Below are positions 26,169 to 32,610 of a stretch of DNA of 64,000 nucleotides, one piece after another. A program made the translations under genes and the position numbers. The number at the start of each line of letters is the position of its first letter. Within the stretch, counting starts at the first letter, position 1. Location: NCBI RefSeq assembly GCF_006912135.1, contig NZ_VIRS01000014.1, positions 62,001-126,000 on the forward strand. Reading direction: 5' to 3'. Below the pieces are notes generated by a model, which worked only from the letters and a program-made list of their open reading frames with translations, ran no database searches and was not told where the DNA came from. This DNA comes from Cryptosporangium phraense (GTDB taxonomy: Bacteria > Actinomycetota > Actinomycetes > Mycobacteriales > Cryptosporangiaceae).

Positions 26169-27297
26169 GGGGTTCTTCGGGGGCTCGGTGCCGGCCGGTC
26201 GGGCGTTCGGTCTCCCCGTCGAGATAGGGGCGGACGTAGCGGCTGAGCGGCCGGTCGGCGACCGGGATCTCGTCGGTCGCGTGCCGAGCGCTTCCGCCGC
26301 TCCAGCGCTCGGGGGCGCGCTGCCCGATCGGTAGGGCGCGGGAGGTGCTTCTCGGGGGTGCCGGGCTCACCGGGGCAGGGGTTCGGGCGGCCGCGCGGTG
26401 GCGGGGCCGTGGGCGTCTCCACAGCAGCAGCGCCACGCCGAGGGCGGCGAGGACTCCGCCGGCCCCGATCGCCCGGAGCGGCCACCGCTGCACCAGCTCG
26501 ATCCGTCGTTTGCCGTCGGTGACCAGGGCGAGCGTCTGCGCGTCCGGGTGTGCGCTCCGCAACGTCCCCGCGAACACCGTCGCCCGGTCCTGGTTCCGCG
26601 AGTTGCGCAGCGTCGTCCTGGTCGTCACCTGCAACGCCAGCGGCGTTCCGGTCACCGGCTCGACCCAGTACGTCCTCGTGCTCTCGTTCCACACCGGAGC
26701 GTCGAAAGTGCGCGGCTCACCCACCAGTGCCCCGGTGTCGGTCTGGGTCCGGATCTGCCGGGCGGGGGAGTGCGTCACGAACCGGTAGACGGTGTGGCCC
26801 GCGACCGTGTCGGTCCCGGCGTACCTCGCCGGGTTCGCGGTCGACGACGTGCCGTCCCAGAGCGTCAGGTCCCGCTGCGGCGTCCCGAACGGGAACTTGA
26901 ACAGGTAACCCGAGTGCTCGGCCGGCGTCTCGTCCACGGACTCGTCGCAGCAGTTCACCGCCGCGCCCGACCGCCGGTCGATCGCCGCGTGCTCCACCGA
27001 TGCCCGGATGAACTGACCGTCCGCGGTCGAGATCACCTGCGACAGGTCGACGACCAGCACGCGGTCGGTGCTCTCGGAGACGTCGGCCCGGACCGTCTGC
27101 CGCAGGACGACGTCCGCGGTCTTCTCCCGGACCGCGGTCAGGTCCAGATAGGTGGCTCGCCCCGGTAGGTCGAGCGTGCTGTAGAGATCAATGGGGACGA
27201 CGACCAGCCGGTCGTAGGCCCAGTACCGGATCGCGCCACCGAGAACGGCCAGGAACAGACCCAGGCAGATGAGGGTGAATCCGATGCCGCGCCGCAT
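26128..27297 (-). CDS. DUF3068 (PorA-family-like) membrane protein
   Basis: A 389-aa protein with an N-terminal membrane helix (residues 7-26), a large beta-rich outer domain with paired Cys (AVNCCDES), a second helix (about 280-300) and an Arg/Pro-rich cytoplasmic tail. This is the layout of DUF3068 proteins of actinobacteria; the function is unknown, although the family has been linked to cell-envelope proteins. A 16-bp perfect palindrome lies 10 bp before the ATG. The tail end overlaps the PfpI gene and has lower sequence complexity than the rest. Confidence 0.85.
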   Translation of the reverse strand: MRRGIGFTLICLGLFLAVLGGAIRYWAYDRLVVVPIDLYSTLDLPGRATYLDLTAVREKTADVVLRQTVRADVSESTDRVLVVDLSQVISTADGQFIRASVEHAAIDRRSGAAVNCCDESVDETPAEHSGYLFKFPFGTPQRDLTLWDGTSSTANPARYAGTDTVAGHTVYRFVTHSPARQIRTQTDTGALVGEPRTFDAPVWNESTRTYWVEPVTGTPLALQVTTRTTLRNSRNQDRATVFAGTLRSAHPDAQTLALVTDGKRRIELVQRWPLRAIGAGGVLAALGVALLLWRRPRPRHRAAARTPAPVSPAPPRSTSRALPIGQRAPERWSGGSARHATDEIPVADRPLSRYVRPYLDGETERPTGRHRAPEEPLRPPPRSSPRPPS

Positions 27298-27307
27298 GGC
27301 CAGGCAA

Positions 27308-27323
27308 GTTACCAGCTGGTAAC
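27308..27323. promoter_or_regulatory. Perfect 16-bp palindrome upstream of the DUF3068 gene
   Basis: GTTACCAGCTGGTAAC is fully symmetric and lies 11-26 bp upstream of the DUF3068 start. The length and symmetry fit a TetR- or MarR-family operator overlapping the promoter or leader. No regulator gene is adjacent. Confidence 0.5.
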
Positions 27324-27398
27324 GCGAAAGTCGGCGAAGTCGAACGAATTGGACAAGTCAACCGCGGTTCACACCAGCGTGAGTGACAAGATTCGAGT

Positions 27399-28922
27399 TC
27401 AGACGACCGGCCGCAGGCGGGGCTCCCACGGCAGGTGCCGGTCGAGCTCCGTCCACGCGGCCGCGAATCGGCGCACGACCTCGGCGAGGAACTCGTCGGG
27501 AAAGCAGTACGGCAGACGCAGGTGGGAATCGTGCCCGCCGGACACGTCCATCGAGCTCCCCGGAATCGCCTCGACGCCGTGCCGCAACGCGATCTGCGTG
27601 AACGTGCCCGCGTCCACGCCGGGCATCTCGATCCACAGCGACGGCCCCCCGCGGGGCGTCTGCCAGCGCCAACTCGGCAGGTGCTCGGCCAGCAGCGCCT
27701 CGATCGTCGCGAGCTGCGCGCGCCGCTCCGGGACCCGTCGCTCGATCAGGTCTTCCAGGTCGGGCACGATCCGGGCCGCGACGAGTTGGTCGATGATCGG
27801 CGAGCCGAGGTCGGCCAGCGCCTTACGTCGGGCCAGCCGGCTGATCACGTCGGACGACGCCCGGGCCCAGCCGACCCGCAGACCGCCCCAGACCGACTTC
27901 GACAGCGACCCGAGCTGGATGAGCGTCACCGGCCGGTCGCCGGCCGCGGCCGCGAAAGCGGGCAGCGGCGGCGGCACGTCGTGCCCGAGGCTGACGCCCG
28001 AGAGCGTGTCGTCGGCGACGACCACGACGTCGTGCTCGGCCGCGAGCTCGACGATCCGGCGGCGCCGGGCGGCCGAGAGCAGGTTCCCGGTCGGGTTGTG
28101 GAACGTCGGCATCAGGTACACGAGGTCGATCGGGCTCTCGGCGAGCACGCGGGCCAGCGCCTCGGTGCGGACGCCGTCCTGGTCGATCGGGATCGGCACC
28201 AGCGTCGCCCCGGCGCCGCGGAACACGTCGTAGCAGGCCGGCCAGCCCGGCGCCTCGACCGCGACCCGCGCACCCGGCCGCAGGTAGAGCTGGGCGATCA
28301 GATCGACGGCCTGGTGCGCGCCGGTCGTCACCAGGATCTCGTTCGGCGCGCTGGGCAACTCGATCCGGGTCAGGTATCCGGCGATCGCCTCGCGCAGCCG
28401 GGGGATGCCGTGCGGCTGGTAGCCCGGCTCGATCATGGCCGCGGCCAGGTCGTGGCGCGCGACCTCGTCCAGCGCGACCGGGACCACGCTGTCCGCGCTG
28501 CCGGCCGCGGAGGCCAGCGAGAGGATGCCTCCCGGTCCGTCGATGAGTCGTTGGAACAGCTGGGCCGACTGACCGCCGGGCACCCGGCCGTCCCCACCCG
28601 GAAGGCGGTTGGCGCGCGCGGTGCGCGCGATCCGGGTGCCGCTGCCGCGGCGGCTCTCGACCAGGCCCTCGCCGCGGAGCTGATCGTAGGCCGCCACCAC
28701 GGTCGCGCGGCTGACCGCCAGCACGGCGGCCAGCCGCCGCTCGGCCGGCAGGCTGCTGCCGGCCGGGAGCGCACCCTCGGCGATGCCGCGCCGGACGGCC
28801 GCGGCCAACTGCTGGTAGAGCGGACCCTCTCCGACAGACCAGTCACTGATCACGTGGACGAGCCGCGATTCGTCATTGGACCGGTCGTCGTCGTCGGAAT
28901 AACGGTCCACCTCGGCAGTCAT
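27399..28922 (-). CDS. MocR-type regulator (GntR HTH plus aminotransferase domain)
   Basis: A 507-aa fusion of an N-terminal GntR winged helix (about residues 25-95; PAGSSLPAERRLAAVLAVSRATV) and a class I aminotransferase-like domain with PLP lysine Lys342 (GSLSKSVWGG). MocR proteins sense PLP or amino-acid adducts and control vitamin B6, GABA, taurine or transport genes. The start ATG follows an acidic N-terminal stretch. Three copies of TTGGAC(C/T)GG occur within and just upstream of its 5' end. The divergent target would be a small membrane-protein gene. Confidence 0.93.
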   Translation of the reverse strand: MTAEVDRYSDDDDRSNDESRLVHVISDWSVGEGPLYQQLAAAVRRGIAEGALPAGSSLPAERRLAAVLAVSRATVVAAYDQLRGEGLVESRRGSGTRIARTARANRLPGGDGRVPGGQSAQLFQRLIDGPGGILSLASAAGSADSVVPVALDEVARHDLAAAMIEPGYQPHGIPRLREAIAGYLTRIELPSAPNEILVTTGAHQAVDLIAQLYLRPGARVAVEAPGWPACYDVFRGAGATLVPIPIDQDGVRTEALARVLAESPIDLVYLMPTFHNPTGNLLSAARRRRIVELAAEHDVVVVADDTLSGVSLGHDVPPPLPAFAAAAGDRPVTLIQLGSLSKSVWGGLRVGWARASSDVISRLARRKALADLGSPIIDQLVAARIVPDLEDLIERRVPERRAQLATIEALLAEHLPSWRWQTPRGGPSLWIEMPGVDAGTFTQIALRHGVEAIPGSSMDVSGGHDSHLRLPYCFPDEFLAEVVRRFAAAWTELDRHLPWEPRLRPVV

Positions 28923-28965
28923 TGGCACTGTCCTCTCGCGGGTCGTGCCACCATCATTGCCGGTG

Positions 28966-29008
28966 TTGGACCGGTCCACCAGGGGGCTGGTGGGGCCAAT
29001 TGGACTGG
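28966..29008. promoter_or_regulatory. Candidate MocR operator: palindrome and direct repeat
   Basis: TTGGACCGGTCC at 28966, containing the perfect palindrome TGGACCGGTCCA (28967-28978), and TTGGACTGG at 29000-29008 lie in the intergenic region between the MocR gene and a divergent small ORF. A third copy is inside the MocR gene at 28876-28886. MocR regulators typically bind pairs of such repeats. Confidence 0.5.
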
Positions 29009-29026
29009 AGTCGAGAGGTGGAACTG

Positions 29027-29170
29027 ATGATGCTCGGGATAGTGATCCTCTGGCTGGTGATCGCGGCCCTCGCGGCCAAGTTCGGCGTCGACAGTCGGGA
29101 CGGGATGGACTGGCGCCCGTTCGACGAGGCACTCCGGCGCCGGTCGGGTCTGCGTCCGCGGAGCAGCTGA
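29027..29170 (+). CDS. Very small membrane protein (47 aa), divergent from the MocR gene
   Basis: A 47-aa product with one N-terminal hydrophobic helix (MMLGIVILWLVIAALAAKFG) and a basic C-terminal tail. An AGAGGTGG ribosome-binding site lies about 5 bp upstream of the ATG. No family is recognised. The position opposite the MocR regulator across the repeated motif suggests regulation by it, but the gene is short and could be spurious. It converges on the XPB gene, 9 bp away. Confidence 0.5.
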   Translation: MMLGIVILWLVIAALAAKFGVDSRDGMDWRPFDEALRRRSGLRPRSS

Positions 29171-29179
29171 GCCCCAGCC

Positions 29180-30841
29180 TCAGCCGACGTCGGGGAGCGG
29201 TGGTCCGATCACGTCGTCGGCGTCGACGATCGTGTAGGCGTACCCCTGCTCGGCGAGGAACCGCTGCCGGTGAGCCGCGTAGTCCGCATCCAGACTGTCG
29301 CGGCTGACCACCGTGTAGAAGTGCGCCTGCCGTCCGTCGGCCTTGGGCCGGAGGACGCGCCCGAGCCGCTGCGCCTCCTCCTGCCGGGAGCCGAACGTGC
29401 CGGAGATCTGGATCGCGACCGCGGCCTCGGGCAGGTCGATCGAGAAGTTCGCGACCTTGGAGACGACCAGCGTGTTGATCTCGCCGCGCCGGAACGCGTC
29501 GAACAGCCGCTCGCGCTCGCGGTTGGTCGTCTTGCCCTCGATCACCGGCGCCTCGAGTTCGGCGCTGATCTCGTCGAGCTGGTCGAGGTAGGCGCCGATC
29601 ACCAGCACCTGCTCGCCCTGGTGCTTCTCGACCAGCTTCCGGACGACCGGCATCTTCGTGCGCGCGGTCGCGCACACCCGGTACCGCTCCTCGGGCTCGG
29701 CGACCGCGTACGTCATCCGCTCGGCGTCGGTCATCGTGACGCGCACTTCGACGCACTCGGCCGGCGCGATCCAGCCCTGCGCCTCGATGTCCTTCCACGG
29801 GGCGTCGTAGCGCTTCGGGCCGATCAGCGAGAAGACGTCGCCCTCGCGGCCGTCCTCGCGGACCAGCGTGGCGGTGAGCCCGAGCCGGCGGCGCGACTGC
29901 AGGTCGGCGGTGAGCCGGAAGATCGGCGCGGGCAGCAGGTGCACCTCGTCGTAGACGATCAGGCCCCAGTCGCGGGCGCCGAACAGCTCCAGGTGGCGGT
30001 ACTCGCCGTTCTTCCGGGACGTCATGACCTGGTAGGTCGCGATCGTGACCGGGCGGATCTCCTTGCGCTCGCCCGAGTACTCGCCGATCTCGTCCTCGGT
30101 GAGCGAAGTGCGGGCGATCAGCTCGCGCTTCCACTGGCGTCCGGCGACCGTGTTCGTCACCAGGATCAGCGTCGTGGCTTTGGCCTGGGCCATCGCGGCC
30201 GCGCCGACCAGCGTCTTGCCCGCTCCACAGGGCAGCACGACGACGCCGGAGCCGCCGGCCCAGAAGTTGTCGACCGCCTCCTGCTGGTACGAGCGCAGCG
30301 TCCAGCCGTCTTCGGCCAGGTCGATCGAGTGCGCTTCCCCGTCGACGTAACCGGCCAGGTCCTCAGCGGGCCAGCCGACCTTCAGCAGCACCTGCTTGAG
30401 CCGGCCGCGCTCGGACGGGTGGACCGCGACCGTGTCGTCGTCGATCTTCGCCCCGAGCATCGGGGAGACCTTCTTGTTCCGGGTGATCTCGACGAGGACC
30501 GCGCGGTCGAGCGCGTGCAGCACGAGCCCGTGCACGGGCGAGTTCAGCAGCTGCAGCCGACCGTACCGGTCCATCGTGTCGGCGACGTCGACCAGCAGCG
30601 CGTGCGGTACCGGGTATCGCGAGAACCTGACCAGCGCGTCCACCACCGACTCGGCGTCGTGGCCGGCCGCGCGGGCGTTCCACAGCCCCAGCGGCGTCAG
30701 CCGGTAGGTGTGGACGTGTTCGGGGGCCCGTTCGAGCTCGGCGAACGGGGCGATCGCCATCCGGCAGGCCTGGGCGTCCGGGTGGTCGGTCTCGAGCAGC
30801 AGAGTTTTGTCCGATTGGACGATCAGGGGTCCGTTGGGCAC
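29180..30841 (-). CDS. DNA repair helicase XPB
   Basis: A 553-aa SF2 3'-5' DNA helicase of the bacterial XPB family. The N-terminus NGPLIVQSDKTLLLE is diagnostic. Walker A is CGAGKT (Lys209), motif II is DEVH, the XPB-specific RED motif appears as REDGREGD, and motif VI is QRLGRVLRP. It is thought to act in repair by opening DNA at lesions; actinobacteria lack the eukaryotic TFIIH partners. GTG at 30841 matches the usual start of the family; an in-frame GTG at 30904 would add 21 residues. The usual partner, a Helicase_C_3 protein, lies about 4 kb away at 32611-34974. Confidence 0.95.
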   Translation of the reverse strand: MPNGPLIVQSDKTLLLETDHPDAQACRMAIAPFAELERAPEHVHTYRLTPLGLWNARAAGHDAESVVDALVRFSRYPVPHALLVDVADTMDRYGRLQLLNSPVHGLVLHALDRAVLVEITRNKKVSPMLGAKIDDDTVAVHPSERGRLKQVLLKVGWPAEDLAGYVDGEAHSIDLAEDGWTLRSYQQEAVDNFWAGGSGVVVLPCGAGKTLVGAAAMAQAKATTLILVTNTVAGRQWKRELIARTSLTEDEIGEYSGERKEIRPVTIATYQVMTSRKNGEYRHLELFGARDWGLIVYDEVHLLPAPIFRLTADLQSRRRLGLTATLVREDGREGDVFSLIGPKRYDAPWKDIEAQGWIAPAECVEVRVTMTDAERMTYAVAEPEERYRVCATARTKMPVVRKLVEKHQGEQVLVIGAYLDQLDEISAELEAPVIEGKTTNRERERLFDAFRRGEINTLVVSKVANFSIDLPEAAVAIQISGTFGSRQEEAQRLGRVLRPKADGRQAHFYTVVSRDSLDADYAAHRQRFLAEQGYAYTIVDADDVIGPPLPDVG

Positions 30842-30954
30842 GCCTTCCAGTGTCCCTCGCGCGAGCGTGGTCCGCAGGTAGCCGGGTGGCCGAACGTGAA
30901 TCACGCGTTCAACCGCTCTGGGTGATCGGGGTTCTACACGCAGCGGCGTTATTA

Positions 30955-30998
30955 CTGTCACAAGGGTGAGTTGACCTGCAGCGATACGTGTGTGACAG
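30955..30998. promoter_or_regulatory. Inverted repeat CTGTCACA / TGTGACAG in a divergent promoter region
   Basis: Perfect 8-bp arms (30955-30962 and 30991-30998) flank a 28-bp spacer in the gap between XPB (minus) and the L,D-transpeptidase (plus). TTGACC at 30971 could be a -35 element for the plus-strand gene. The wide spacing suggests two half-sites or an RNA stem, not a CRP box. Confidence 0.35.
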
Positions 30999-31054
30999 GA
31001 CGGAATGCTTCGGAGAGTCGGCAATCCTCGTAGCGCGCGCGTAATCTTCGGTCC

Positions 31055-31951
31055 GTGCCTGGTCGACATTCATCCTCAGCAGACACCACGGAGTACATCT
31101 ATATCGCTGAGGAAGCGCCACGCGGGAAGCACACCCGCATGCGTGGGCGTCGTCGCCGCGAGAACCCGGTCGGCCGGGCCGCGAAGGTCGGTATTGCCGG
31201 TGTCGTCGCCGCCGCGGTGGCCGGGAGCATCTCGTACGGTGCGGTCTCGATGGTGACGCGTAGTTCGAGTACCGGAACGGCGAGCGCGATCGACATCGCC
31301 GCTCCGGCGCGTTCCAGTGACAATCGGGCGTCTCGCGCTGGTGGGTATTGCGCGCGGACCGGACCCGGGCAGGCGCGGGTCGAGCAGTATCTGGCGACGC
31401 AGACGGCGAAGTTCGGCCAGGTCACGATGGATGCGACGCAGGACGGGACGGACTGCGCGGCGATCCGGAAGTTCCAGACTGCGGTCGCGCTGCCGACCGT
31501 CACCGGCTTCGCCGACGACGCGACCGCCGAGATCGCCGACCGCCTCTACGGCTCGTCCCCGGCGTCCTGCCAGGCGGACGCCACGACGACGACGGTCTGC
31601 GTCGACCTGACCCGCCAGACGCTCTGGGTGATGCGGACGGGTTCTGTAGTTTTTGCCCCGGTCGTGGTGCGGACGGGCGGTAAGGGGCTGAAAACTCCGG
31701 TCGGTCAGTTCGAGATCAGCGAGAAAAAGACACTGACGACATCGAGTGAATACGGCACGAAGTTGCCGTACTGGGAGCGCTTCTACCAGGACTTCGGCCT
31801 GCACGCTGCGGATACGTCGTTCTATTCGGACGAGTCGGCGGGTGGCTCGCACGGTTGTGTGAATCTGCTGGCGAGTGACGCGAAGGCTGTTTACGGTTTG
31901 ACCGAGGTTGGCACCCAGGTTCACGTTTTTGGCAACAAGTCGGGCACGTAG
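31055..31951 (+). CDS. L,D-transpeptidase (YkuD domain) with peptidoglycan-binding-like domain
   Basis: A 298-aa envelope protein. After a basic N-terminus there is one membrane helix (about residues 44-66), then a PG-binding-1-like segment (about 100-165) and a YkuD catalytic domain (about 185-295). The catalytic motif is GGSHGCVNL with Cys268. Such enzymes form 3-3 cross-links in peptidoglycan or attach proteins to it. The N-terminal basic RGRRRREN before the helix predicts a cytoplasmic tail. It is monocistronic, transcribed away from XPB. GTG is the only reasonable start. Confidence 0.93.
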   Translation: MPGRHSSSADTTEYIYIAEEAPRGKHTRMRGRRRRENPVGRAAKVGIAGVVAAAVAGSISYGAVSMVTRSSSTGTASAIDIAAPARSSDNRASRAGGYCARTGPGQARVEQYLATQTAKFGQVTMDATQDGTDCAAIRKFQTAVALPTVTGFADDATAEIADRLYGSSPASCQADATTTTVCVDLTRQTLWVMRTGSVVFAPVVVRTGGKGLKTPVGQFEISEKKTLTTSSEYGTKLPYWERFYQDFGLHAADTSFYSDESAGGSHGCVNLLASDAKAVYGLTEVGTQVHVFGNKSGT

Positions 31952-32003
31952 CCCAGCGGTTCCCTCTTGGCCCCTGCGCGACCGTTCGCCCATGCTCTCG
32001 GCG

Positions 32004-32059
32004 GTTTGACGCCAAATCGGGGTTATTCCGCGCTGTTTGAGCCCGGAAAGCCGTCAAAC
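32004..32059. repeat. Dispersed hairpin element, copy B
   Basis: GTTTGACG (32004-32011) and CGTCAAAC (32052-32059) are perfect terminal inverted repeats, with TTCCG/CGGAA as an inner pair. Compared with copy A at 20947, the blocks TTGACG, ATCGGGGTT, CCCGGAA and CGTCA are in the same order, and the distance from TTGACG to CGTCA is 46 bp in both. Confidence 0.6.
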
Positions 32060-32354
32060 TGCGCGCCGGGCCTTAGCCGGCTCGGCATTGCCCAGGCCGC
32101 ACGCCGGGGTGCACGCAGGGGCGCGCGCCCAACGCACGAGTCGGACCGGCGAGGGGCCGGCCCAATGCGCTGGTCGGGACCTCGATATCGCGTGCGCCTC
32201 ATGAGGCGGAGCGTTCAGCGGATTGGTGCGGCAGCGCTGGAGGAAAGGCCGGGTCCGATACGGGTGCTCATATCGAGGGCCGCCAAATCCGCCCGCTGCC
32301 GGGCGAGCCGGTAGCGGCGGCCAGTCAACTGGCTGCGAGCGGAGCCATGAGGTT

Positions 32355-32390
32355 CCCGAGAACGGTCAAGCACCTTGACCATTCTCCGGG
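32355..32390. repeat. Strong 36-nt hairpin in the gene-free stretch
   Basis: CCCG-AGAA-C-GGTCAAG, loop CAC, CTTGACC-A-TTCT-C-CGGG: the arms pair over 15 positions with one mismatch and one bulged base. No T-run follows on either strand. It could be an operator, an RNA stem or a remnant terminator. Confidence 0.6.
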
Positions 32391-32610
32391 CTAGTGAGGT
32401 CCCGCCGGCCGTTCGGCGGCGGAGTCGATTGCGCGAGTTCGCTATCGACCAGGAAGCCGTCCGGCGGCGGGCAAGCCGGCCAGGGGCGGCTCAGGGCATA
32501 ACGCGGCTGGGCGGACCTGCGTCCGCATCGGTTGGCTCTCCCGGCGGGCGACTGCCGGGCGCGCGGGATCCGATCGGACCGCCAGGCAGCTCAGAAGTGC
32601 GGGGCACCCC

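Larger units (their letters stand above)
31952..32610. other. 659-bp gene-free stretch between convergent genes
   Basis: Neither strand has an ORF with convincing codon bias. The stretch contains the second copy of the dispersed hairpin (32004-32059) and another strong hairpin at 32355-32390. It is unusually long for a gap between two convergent gene ends in this compact genome, so it may hold a non-coding RNA or a decayed gene. Confidence 0.6.

Noticed and set aside
28923-30134. A frame continuous with the MocR gene extending upstream into XPB on the same strand.
   Set aside because: The MocR GntR domain starts after the ATG at 28922; the extension is an out-of-frame reading of XPB and has no family similarity.
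30924-30938. A possible third copy of the dispersed hairpin element.
   Set aside because: Only the ATCGGGGTT block is shared; the TTGACG, CCCGGAA and CGTCA blocks are missing at the right distances.
30955-30998. A CRP/cAMP site reading of CTGTCACA/TGTGACAG.
   Set aside because: CRP sites are TGTGA-N6-TCACA; here the arms are in the opposite orientation and 28 bp apart.
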